Source: Musa acuminata AAA Group (lineage: Eukaryota > Streptophyta > Magnoliopsida > Zingiberales > Musaceae). From it: DNA of 64,000 nucleotides. The notes under the pieces were generated by a model. The model ran no database searches, had not been told where the DNA came from, and was given only the letters and a program-made list of their open reading frames with translations. Below, piece by piece: positions 26,843 to 36,600 of the stretch (position 1 is its first letter; each line of letters starts with the position of its first letter). The stretch is from contig NC_088357.1 of the NCBI RefSeq assembly GCF_036884655.1, positions 44,231,501 through 44,295,500 of the forward strand, given 5' to 3'. The position numbers and the translations under genes are program-made.

Positions 26843-29800
26843 CGAAACTCTGGTATGATACGAAATTGCAATCATTACTTTTCGTACCATTAACATTAAT
26901 CATTTTACCTCTTTTGACTACCATATCCGAAGGTCTCTTATCCGAAGGTCTCCTCTATTGAAGCAATACCTAGTTGTTCAAGAGTAAAGGTATTTTTTTC
27001 CTACCTTTCCTAGTAACTCTACACATTCATCTCGACATTCTCATCTCGACTCTATAAAGCATTGTTGGTCTCACAATTGTCTTATAAAATTTTTCTTTTG
27101 ATCTCAAAGGTATCTGATGATTATATAAGACTTCTAATGCCCCTCATCATTTTAACCATCCTGTTTTATTATATAAATAATATCTTCATCGATCTCTCCA
27201 TCTTGTTAAATAATTAATTCAAGATACCTAAAGCTTTTACTTAAAGAGACTTATTATCTATTTCTAGAATCATTAAAATTGTATTTGATATATCCAGTTC
27301 TAGTCTTACTTAATCTAAAACCTTTAGTTTCTAAGACTTGCCTTTATAGCTCAAGTTTATAATTAATTCCTCCATAGCTCTCATCAACTAAGATAATATC
27401 ATCAGCAAATAACATACACCAGGGAGGTTTATCATATAAGTAACTAATAAATTCATCCATTATCAATGTGAAAAGGTAGGGACTTAATGTAGATCCTTGA
27501 TATAATCCTATGCTAATAAGAAACTCACTAGACACACTTCCTATAGTTCTAACACTAGTAGCTACATTATTATGCATATCTTTACATCAATATAATTAGT
27601 GGATACAATTTTATTTTCTAAGACCCACTGTAATAAATCTCTCGGAACCCTTTCATAGGCTTTTTCAAAGTCAATAAAAACCATATGTAATTTTTTTTTT
27701 CTCCTTATACTTTTTCATTAATCGTCTTAATAAATAAATAACTTTTATGGTAGATCTTCCAAGCATAACATCAAAATAATTTTCAGAGATATTTGTTTCA
27801 AGCCTTATCCTACTTTCGATAACTCTTTCTTAAAGTTTCATACTATGACTCATGATTTTAATTCCTCTATAAATTGAACAATTTTGTATGTGATCCTTAT
27901 TTTTATAAATTGTCACTAAAAGACTCTTTCTGCATTCATTAGTCATCCTTTTAAATCTCTTTTCTTAATCTCATTATCATTAATAAGTATTCTTTGATCT
28001 TCATCTTTAATTCATTAAATATTACCTAAATCTTTATACTGTCGTTTCCTACCTTTGGCAATTCGATATATATCTTTTTTGACTATCTATAGTATCTAAT
28101 TTAGTTTAAAAATTATCATAAGCTTTATATATTATCATGCTAACTACTTTTTTAGCTCTTTTTTAGATTCTTTATATCTTTTAAATTTATTCTCATTTTT
28201 ATAATTTTACTAATCTTTAAAACATGAAATTTTAATCAAAATTACTTTTTAAATTTTATCGTACCACCACTAACTCTCGCTTACGGTTACACTTCTACTT
28301 TTAGTTTCACCAAGAATTTCTTTTATTAAGCTCATAATCTTATTAGCCATCGTAACCCAAATAATATTAATATTATCCTTATCTAAGTTTTAAGTCACCT
28401 CCCTTTCCATTATATTCTTAAGAGTGTTTGCAGTATCATTTTTAAAATTCCATCATCTGGTCCTAGTAAAATTTTCTACTATCTTTTTTTTTTTTCATTT
28501 TCTATAGTAAATATCTAAACCATCAATCTATATTGAATTGTCAAACTTTCGTCTGGTATAACTTTACAATTCTTACAAATAACTTTATCTACCTTTCTAG
28601 TGAGAAAAAAATTTATTTGACCACAGTTGTAATCATTATTATAAGTAATCAAATATTCATCTCTCTTCTTAAAGTGAGTATTTACAATTATAAGATCGTA
28701 CAAAGTTGCAAAATCCCAAATCATACCATTATCTTTATTTTTCTCCCCATAACTAAAGTCTTCATCCATCCCTTTATATTCATCATATGTTTTCCCTGCA
28801 TGACCATTCAAATGTCCTCCAATTATAAGTTTTTCGGTTATAGACATTCCTTGAATGATATCATCTAAGCTTTTCCAAAATTCTCTTTTGGTTTGATCCA
28901 TCAATCCGACTTGAGGGGCATAATGCTAATGACATTCAAAACATCTTGTCCTTTTATAAATTTAAAACTATAGTTCTATCTTCAAATCTTTTTACATCTA
29001 CAACATTATTCATAAGATTCTTATCAACAATAATTCTTATACCATTTCTGTGTTTATCTTTTCCATTATATCAAATTTTAAATCCAGTACTATCAATCTC
29101 TTTAAATTTTTCCCTACTCAGTCTCTTGTAAGCAAAAAATCATTATTATTCTTCTAATCATAATGTCTATCAATTTCAATCCCTTCATTGAAAGTGTTCC
29201 TATATTCCAAGTTGCTAACCTAACCTTCTGTTCTTGAACTAACTTTTTTACTCTTAGTGGTCCAAAACAATGAGAGAACTCTTGCTTGCTTATCACCACA
29301 TCCGGGTACCGATGTGATGGGCTGTTTTTAGGTGACCTCCTAGCCCACTATTTATAATTTGGACACCTAGGTTAGTGTAGGTGCCTCGCGTCACTTTTAG
29401 GTGACGATCTAGCTCTATATTGAAGTTAGTTAAGATCCATGCTCATGAGATCTGACATAGTTTTATGTTGGTTGTTAGTGATCTAATGCAACCCTCCATC
29501 TTTTTTGTCCGGGCTTGGGACCGACATTGGCGGTGTTATGTGATCATAAGAAAACAATGCTTAAAAAAAGATTTGGAATCTGTACTGTTTCTTCTCCTCT
29601 AATGCCTTTTGCTGACACAACCAAGTATAACTTAATTTTGCAATGGTTATACACAAGGAAACATCAGAAACAGATAAAAACATATCATTAGAATTCGAGT
29701 GTCAGAGACTTACGATAAGGGACTATGACACAAATCCACCCAATCATCATACACTTGTCCATTGATGGCAAGGTCAAATAAAAGACCCTAGATGTCAGAG

Positions 29801-30928
29801 AGATAAGCATCATATCTTTTTTTGTTTCATACACCACTTCTAGATATGTTTTCTTCTCCATTTTCGTTATTCCTGGTCATCTCATCCATCTCTTTTTTAT
29901 TTTCTTTTCTTTCAGATGTGGCACAGGAAATGGGGTCTTATTGTTTTGCCATTTTATTTTAGTATTGCCAATCTGGATCGGGATTGGCTATTTTTAATAA
30001 CCTTGATCATTTATCATGCATAACTTGGCATGGGCTTTTATGTTATCCCAATCAAAACTTTACAGTGTGTTTATTATCATACCGGAGTCTATAGTCCTTT
30101 TTATTAGTGTGCCTTATGGTTCTTACAAATACCTTATGGTTCATGTATATATATAGGGCTTGCCTTGGCTTCTTACAAATGCCTCCTGGTTTTATCATGA
30201 GATTGACCTTTTTTGTTGTTGTGCTACAGATGCAACGTCTGAGCACAAATGTTCACTGAGATAACTGATTTCTTGACCTTGTAAACTTTCTATGACAGGA
30301 TTTGACAACGTTTGTCTGCATTTGCATTCCAGAGTTTCTTTCTCTCTATGAAACAGAGAGGTTGGTGCAAGAACTAACAAAATTTGAGATAGATGCTCAT
30401 AATATCATTATTAATCAAGTACTTTTTGATGATGAAGGTGCGTAAAATATAACAGCAAGATATATTTGGAAGTGTCATAATGTCCACTTTGGATTTTCTA
30501 AAATTTATCCTACTTCAAATCACTCATTTTCATTCTTGTAGCTGTTGAATCCAAATTACTCAAAGCACGGATAAAGATGCAACAAAAATACATTGACCAG
30601 TTCTACATGCTTTATGACGATTTCCATATCACCAAATTGCCATTACTGCCAGAGGAGGTAAAAATTTGTGCTAATTGAAAAGACAGCTTTTTAGAATTTA
30701 CATGGGAATGTGTGTGTATATATTCCAGTCACTGTGATGTGTGTTTTGTAGGTTTGTGGAGTTCAAGCTCTTAGAAAGTTCTCTCAACACTATGTTTCAC
30801 CATATAAGCCGGATCTCACCAGGGGCACTCTGGAGGAAGTGCAGCAGAGAATATCTACTTTGAAATTACAGCTTGAAGAAGCAAAGTTAGAGCTAGAGAC
30901 ACTGCAAAAGGGCAAACAAGATGCCTGA
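18326..30928 (+). CDS. GET3: GET3 (ArsA/TRC40-type) ATPase of tail-anchored protein insertion, complete, seven exons
   Basis: Exons are 18326-18580, 18727-18848, 20908-21058, 24198-24308, 30299-30437, 30542-30657 and 30752-30928, all GT-AG. They total 1071 bp, giving 356 residues, which is normal for GET3. Visible motifs are the P-loop [10 protein letters not shown] (25-34), switch [11 protein letters not shown] (56-65), switch [12 protein letters not shown] (139-148) and the [10 protein letters not shown] block (about 225-234). The C-terminal tail from about residue 325 is rich in Leu/Glu/Lys and looks coiled-coil. The family is a cytosolic homodimeric ATPase that receives tail-anchored proteins and delivers them to the GET1/GET2 receptor at the ER. 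No C-x-x-C pair is present where animal and fungal enzymes bind the dimer zinc (the region reads [13 protein letters not shown]). This start is preferred because the slightly longer frame begins with GTG. Cytosolic GET3a type is likely, as no transit peptide is present. Confidence 0.95.
19397..19588. repeat. Compound (TA)n / (CATATA)n microsatellite in GET3 intron 2
   Basis: About 190 bp of TA, ACATAT and CATATG repeats. All long open frames over it are repeat artefacts (Tyr/Ile/Met/His only). Confidence 0.97.
19868..20212 (+). pseudogene. Possible frameshifted coding fragment (coiled-coil-like) inside GET3 intron 2
   Basis: An open frame of 91 codons (19868-20143) reads in part [14 protein letters not shown] and [20 protein letters not shown]. 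After a frame change near 20105 a second frame continues with [19 protein letters not shown] and [10 protein letters not shown], then a stop. The composition (Lys/Glu/Leu, heptad-like) looks like an old piece of a real protein and not random AT-rich DNA. I do not recognise the parent gene. It is not part of GET3. Confidence 0.35.
20560..20930 (+). repeat. Tandem duplication (period 194 bp) copying the end of GET3 intron 2 and the start of exon 3
   Basis: The sequence around the true acceptor (ACTGCAG before 20908, then ATTAGTCCAAACAA and CAGTTATAGTGTTTGAT) is present a first time with its acceptor-like CTGCAG ending at 20713. The upstream intronic part (TTCTGATGCTTGTCATTAAACA, TGCTAGTTATCTTAAT) is also doubled. 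Read as an exon, the upstream copy hits a stop after about 16 codons. A weaker third partial copy may start near 20470. Confidence 0.85.
21059..24197 (+). other. GET3: GET3 intron 3
   Basis: A 3.1-kb intron with GT at 21059 and AG at 24196-24197. It holds a short (TA)n(TG)n tract (about 21240-21270) and the inverted-repeat element at about 23000-23773. The stretch 21300-22980 has no features that I recognise. Confidence 0.7.
23000..23773. mobile_element. Terminal-inverted-repeat element (non-autonomous DNA-transposon-like) with GC-rich core, in GET3 intron 3
   Basis: The left end CAAGGTTTTTAATTTCGTAT (23000 on) is matched in reverse complement by the right end (CAGGGTTTTTAATATCGTTC read from 23773 leftwards). 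Inside both ends are motifs of the form GTACCAGTATACCG and TACCGCCCATACCTGG. The flanks are ATATAT on both sides, so a target duplication is possible but not provable in such DNA. The core (about 23200-23700) is GC-rich and has no transposase. The open frames there are not convincing genes. Confidence 0.65.
26195..29540 (-). mobile_element. Decayed LINE (non-LTR retrotransposon), antisense in GET3 intron 4
   Basis: Read on the minus strand the order is as follows. A 5' region includes CCAAGCCCGGACAAAAAAG (about 29500). Endonuclease pieces follow: [15 protein letters not shown] near 29220, the catalytic-type CLQETE near 29120, and a 28904-28515 segment with GGHLNGHAG and DLIIVNTHF. Reverse transcriptase pieces are at 27577-27344 ([18 protein letters not shown] and the FADD catalytic motif in [13 protein letters not shown]). 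The 3' end is GGCTTTGTTGTTGTTG near 26195, typical of plant LINEs. Stops and gaps are frequent, so it is dead. A second element is nested in it at about 26385-26895. Confidence 0.85.
26385..26895. mobile_element. Second inverted-repeat-type element, nested in the LINE
   Basis: It interrupts the LINE 3' part. The left side has ATTAATTTCG then GAGGTACGGGCGGTACGTATCG, and the right side has CTGGTATGATACGAAATTGCAATC, whose reverse complement resembles the left ends of this element and of the element at 23000. The core is GC-rich, with an (AC)n(AT)n tract at about 26811-26843. Its relation to the 23-kb element is inferred from the shared TTTCGTATCGTACCAG-like ends. The borders are approximate. Confidence 0.5.
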
Positions 30929-32420
30929 TGGTGCTTCAAAGCTAGTGAGGCTTCAGATGTTGGAATTCTTTTTCCAAGATCAATAAAAAGGTCGAGAAAT
31001 CTTTCTCAAATCCACTGCAAGCTAATTCCTCCTTGTTAGACTCAGGTAATTCCATCAGAGCCAGCCGAGAATTTTCTCCTCCTCATTTTTCCTTTAGTGG
31101 ATTTCTCTAATTTCATCGCAGGTGCTTGTTGCCTCGATGGCCTTCAATTTTTTATGAGAACCTTAATTACAATTATCTGCAAATGGTTTGATGTGACCAT
31201 TGTGATATTTTGGTAAGTTCGTTTTCCGTTTGAACATGGGGGTCTTCCCAGTTGTCAATTGTTTTGGCATCATATCTATTACATTATAGTTTTCTTCTTT
31301 CATGACATTATTTGTGCTAGTTCTAGTTTATAATAGGATAAATAGCATGCTGGCTGTGTCAATAACTCAACATTACTATTATTGTTCATATCGCAATGGC
31401 AAGGGAACATCACCAGTGAACATTCATCCCTGCAAATTACTTCCACGAAGTTTAGGGTTTAGGATTTAGCCTCATTTTCTTCTAATAAGCATGGCTTCTT
31501 CTCACTGCCTGAATACGATACATGTATTGCTGTGTTCATTAGATCACTCTCTTTGTTACCTGCACAAATAAAGTATTCTTCTTAACAAAACAATGAAAGA
31601 TCATTTGCATAGCTCATGTGTGTTATCTACAACTCACTACACTTAAGATGCTAGCTGAGTTTATATGATAATGGAAGTAACTGCAACCTCCTTGTCCAAA
31701 ATTTCAATATTTCCATATGAAAAAGCAGATTAGCAGAGAAAGAAAGAGATGTGAAAAAGAAATTGAATACACTTTATAGTGATTTAGTCACATATCTAAC
31801 TTAAATCCACTCTTGAGATCCTCCTCTCTTTCCAGTTTTTGACAATCATCAAAAGGTTTTCTTTGCAAGTGAGGAATCTTTCGAGTTCAATCATATCTTT
31901 AGGGCTACAGAGCAAATACTTATTATCCGAACGCTTTATCTTTGCTCAAAGGATAAAGCTATACAAAGTCACCGTTCTTTTTCTGAAGCTCAGTGGCAAA
32001 CCTTTAAACATTCAACCTTACGATATAATGCAAATTTTCCAATAAAATTAACGTAGTCGAGGGTTGTGAAAGATAGATATAGAAAGTTATAGATGGAGGG
32101 ATAAATAAGACAAATGAGAGCCAAAGAAGTATTTGCGAGTAACTAAGTCCTAGTTTGGCATTTAGGAAATCTAAAAGCAATCCAAAGCCACCATCCTCTA
32201 TATGGACATCTCCTTTTCATTTCGGTAAGGTTTCATCAATGCTTTCCTTATTTAAATAATAATTGTATTTGATTCAAAGATATCTTTATATTCCTTGCAT
32301 TAGTGAGAAAATTCTAAAACTTTGTTTGGATTGGACATTTACGAATATTTCTTTTATTATATATTTCACAACTCGTAAATTTAACCTTGAGCTTTGAATG
32401 GTTTTTTTTTGGACTAATTA
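30929..32420 (+). other. GET3 3' UTR and spacer
   Basis: Sequence after the GET3 stop (TGA 30926-30928). The 3' UTR probably covers the first few hundred bases, including an AATAAA at 31568-31573. The rest is AT-rich and unremarkable. Confidence 0.5.
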
Positions 32421-32878
32421 AATATTATCTTCTATAGTTCGATCCTATTGGTATCGTAATATTTGTATTTAAAAAATTTATATTGGGATCCTTATAGTTC
32501 TGAAAGTGAAACAAATAACTCTATTTATCATAATGTCATCAGCTACATTGAAGAAACACATAACATGTGATACTACCTATTGGATCGATATGAAAGTGAT
32601 GGATAAAACGATAATTTCAATATCTCTTCCATTTTTAGCAAGTGAGACGTTGAAATTATCTTTTTTTGATAAAATCATTAAAAACGAAAGGGATATTAAA
32701 ATTATATTTTTATCCATACCTTTCATATCAATCTAATACATGATATCACTTATTATGTTTTTCATCAATTCTGGTATTATGATAAATAAAATTATTTATT
32801 TTATTTTTAAAATTATTATAATTTTTTTAAATATAAAAATTATGATATTAATAGGATCCAAATACAGAGAATAATAAA
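32421..32878. mobile_element. Foldback MITE with TAATTA target duplication
   Basis: The two halves are reverse complements over nearly the whole length. For example, TATGAAAGTGATGGATAAAA (32590 on) pairs with the stretch around 32710-32730 (TTTTTATCCATACCTTTCAT), and GATCCTATTGGTATCGTAAT (32441 on) pairs with ATTATGATATTAATAGGATC (about 32839-32858). TAATTA flanks both sides (32415-32420 and 32879-32884). No coding capacity. The RNA would form a long hairpin. Confidence 0.75.
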
Positions 32879-32884
32879 TAATTA

Positions 32885-33648
32885 ACTCTCCTTCTCTCGA
32901 TGCCTTCGTCCTTTAGCTGCCTCTCTTCTTGCGTCTTTCCTCACTTCCTTTGGCAATTCTTTATGTCACCATCTCCTCTCCTTTTCGTAAGATCTTCCTT
33001 TAGTCCAGTGTTTTTCCTTTGATCAGTCTCCTCCCTATAATTCATCATATCGAACATAAATTTCACTCTTAATTCTCATCATACATATGGATAATTTTTT
33101 TCTCTTATATTGTCAAATAATTTGTTTTAGGTTGGAGTAATGTAATTAGTCCGTGTATCATTGAATAATTTTTACTGATTAATTATTTTTTCGAGTATCG
33201 CCATGTGTTTGCACCTCTGGACAAAGCATTTATATTTATAATATTGGTTGATGTTATTCTACCAAAATTTTATTTCTATTTCTATTTAATATTATCTATT
33301 CTTTAATTTTATTTTGGAATATTTTAGTATGATATATAATATTTAAAGGATTTTTTAATTAAACATATTATCCAACTAGTGATACACTCATCAAAGGCTC
33401 GATTTACAAAAAAGAAAAAAATATGTACTTTTCCACAAAATTCGCCAACGAAAGCCTCCCTTACAGCATATGAAAGCCCTTTCAGAAGTGCCGTCGCCAC
33501 TATATTCCATTTGTCCCGCTTCCTCGATCTTCGCTGGTCCCAATAATGGCGAGTATTCTATGAAGTGCGACGGCTTTGGATTCCGGAATTCTTGACGTCA
33601 GAAACCCTTGACCTCTCTCCCCAAAAGAACCACCGAATCCCTCCGGAG
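32885..33648 (+). promoter_or_regulatory. Upstream region and 5' leader of the BASS5-like gene
   Basis: AT-rich promoter DNA that becomes GC-richer after about 33480. Two short upstream ATGs lie at 33546 (5 codons, stop at 33561-33563) and 33560 (12 codons), before the main ATG at 33649. Confidence 0.45.
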
Positions 33649-36600
33649 ATGATTCCGAGGGCACTCGGCTTGAAGACGCCGATTCCTTTCCCCGCTATTC
33701 ACGCGCGCACATCTCTCCCCCTTCTTCGCCGACGAACAGCATCGTTACGGTTTTCTTCTTCTTCTTCTTGTTCGTCTTCTACCCTTAATTATTGGAAGTC
33801 CTCCTTTTTTCCCCTTTTTTTTCTTTGTTTTCATGTTGTTGATCTTTGGTTTGACTGTTTTACTTTGTTCCTCCGCTTTTAAGCAGCAAACGATGATAAG
33901 ATTTTGTTGGGAAGATGCGTTTCGGCAAAGGCGGCCGATTCCTTCGAACCCGATCGAAGCGCTAAAGATGCATTCCGTCCTTCACAGGTTTTCCTTTTTG
34001 ACATATTTGAATCTCCTCTAAATCTGTATAAAATTTGGTGGCATGCGCTAACTCTCTAGTGTAGTGCTATTCACTTTATTATTTATGAAGTTAGGCCATT
34101 GGTTTGGTCTAATTCTCTAATTGGACGGTATTGGTGCTTGGTTTCTTTCAGGAGGTTCGGCAGGATGAAATCAGCATCTTGAAGATTCTAAAGGGAGCGA
34201 ACTCCATTATCCCTCACGTAGTGCTTGCGAGTACAGTGTTGGCGCTTGTATATCCACCGTCTTTTACATGGTTTACAACCAGGTCATGCATAATATTCCT
34301 TTGTGTTCAATGCACATTCCTGATATGGTACCACTTGTCTACTTCCTCTGATTCGAAATTGACGATTTGCTTCATCCACCGGGTGAAGTAATTGAGTAAT
34401 TGAATACTTGGTTTAGTTGTTCATCATATCGGCCTTGCTTTGATCATCTTTTTTCCAGAGATGGATTGCATGAATAGGCATGGATATATCACGATGTTTT
34501 AGCATGTGAAATCCTCACCTAGAGGCTTCTTATCCACTTTAAAAAGCAGGTTTCTAAGTTGTACGTTAATCATTTGTTATCATGAGCTATTTTACCTAGT
34601 GAATTTTCTCTAAGAAATCTAAATAAATGATGCTTTGTCCATGAAATTAATATTTATTAATCTCATGGCTTAAGTAGTGTTCGGCTGATGGATTTCTGAC
34701 ATGGACAAATGGATAAAAATTACAGCTGAGGAAAATTCATGGAGAAGCAGATAACATCCTCTCAATTTTGGGATTGTGATTGAGATTATTGTTGGGCATT
34801 TGTACATAGTCATTAGGATCAATATATCTAATTCTCTCTTTAGTGTATTGAACCTTTTGTACCTATCGATTTGATTTATGAAGGAAAGAGAAGCTTCAGG
34901 TTAGTAACCTATTGTCATTTTTTAACTCCCATCAATTATCTTATAAGTTTGGGAATGACAAATATTACTAATTCTGGTACTCATGCCTGGTTATCTTTTT
35001 GAAACACATTCATCTTATTATGCTCATATTCTTTTGTTAATCATGAAGGTACTATGCACCAGCACTTGGGTTCTTAATGTTTGCCGTTGGTGTAAATTCA
35101 AGTCTCAAAGATTTTGTAGAAGCATTCAAGAAACCTGATGCAATTGCTGCTGGATATGTTGGGCAGTTCATTATCAAGCCTCTGCTTGGATACTTATTTG
35201 GCAGCATTTCAGTTTCTCTCTTCAATCTCCCTAATTCTTTAGGTGACACAAATAACTCAAATTTCTATTCATGGATTTTGAAGAGCAAAACTTATTGATT
35301 CAGTTTATTCTTGACCTAGGTGCTGGGATCATGTTAGTATCATGTGTTAGTGGAGCACAACTTTCAAATTATGCAACCTTTTTGACAGATCCACCAATGG
35401 CCCCATTAAGCATTGTCATGACATCATTATCAACCGCCACAGCAGTTTTTGTTACACCAACCTTATCTTTATTGCTCATTGGCCAGAAGTTGCCTGTGGA
35501 TGTGAAAGGAATGATGTCAAGTATCGTGCAGATTGTAGTTGCACCAATTGCTGCAGGTCTTTTTCTAAACAGGTACCACGCTTAGCTTTCAATTTCTTTT
35601 TAGTTTAAAGCTTCTTTTCACATTTGGGATGATTCAATCATTAGTAGTATAGTGTATCATGCATAATTGTTGCACAAGTCTGAATGGAAGTGACATTATA
35701 TATCACCAACTGCAATGCATGACATCATGTGGATATGTATTACAAGCTGTTTTGTGACTAGAAATGAGTGAATAATGAATTAAAACATGTTTTGTATATG
35801 TATTACAAGCTGTTTATAAAGAAAACATATCTAGAAGATTCGTAAACAGATATATATTAAATTAAAAATTCAATATTATACCTTAAGTTATGGCTACTAC
35901 GATTATAAAAATGACTTGAATTTATGGGGGATGGTTTGAGGTCCTCGATATGATCCTATTTCAGATCAATATTGAAATCATAAATGCCCCATGCATAAGA
36001 CTGCTCTCATGATATCTGATACTGACAAATAATGTATCATTGATGGAACAACATTGTAGCAATCATGACCTTGTTGTCATTAATAATATGAGTGCTAAGA
36101 GGCACCTGAGTCCAAAATGGTTGTGGCAAGTATGACTTGACATGTAGTTTAGTAGAGCTACGAGTGTCATCTAGTACAAGAGGCCATATGGTACATCCAA
36201 TTCCGAGAAAAATGATTCACTACCATCATGAAACTGTTGGCCACAAGATGCATGGTGTTAGGAAGGTTGTGAACACGATGAGCTTCTACTGGACTGAAGA
36301 TCATACAAAATGTTTTACCTCCATATAGTTATCAACTGTCTTTTCTTTGCCCTTATTGTTGTGATCATAAACAAAATTGTGTGGATCTATGTGCATCATC
36401 ATCTTCATCCTAGGTGGCATGACTGTGCTCCACCCATCTGTGTTTGCGTAGCAGGAACATGAGCTTCTGAGTACTGGCCACTATCATCAATGGACACTAT
36501 TGTCCATGTCACTATCATCTCCGTGGACCTCACAATATGAAGTAGAAGCATCTCTTCTCCCAATTTGTACTCGTTGCTCATTGATTACATCCAGAGAGTC

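Larger units (their letters stand above)
24309..30298 (+). other. GET3: GET3 intron 4
   Basis: A 6.0-kb intron (GTAAGA donor at 24309, CAG acceptor at 30298). The antisense LINE at about 26195-29540 makes up more than half of it. The parts 24309-26190 and 29545-30298 show no gene or repeat that I can name. Confidence 0.75.

Noticed and set aside
27344..29299. Possible functional reverse transcriptase gene on the minus strand
   Set aside because: It is a LINE remnant with many stops and a nested insertion, and it has the standard plant LINE 3' end.
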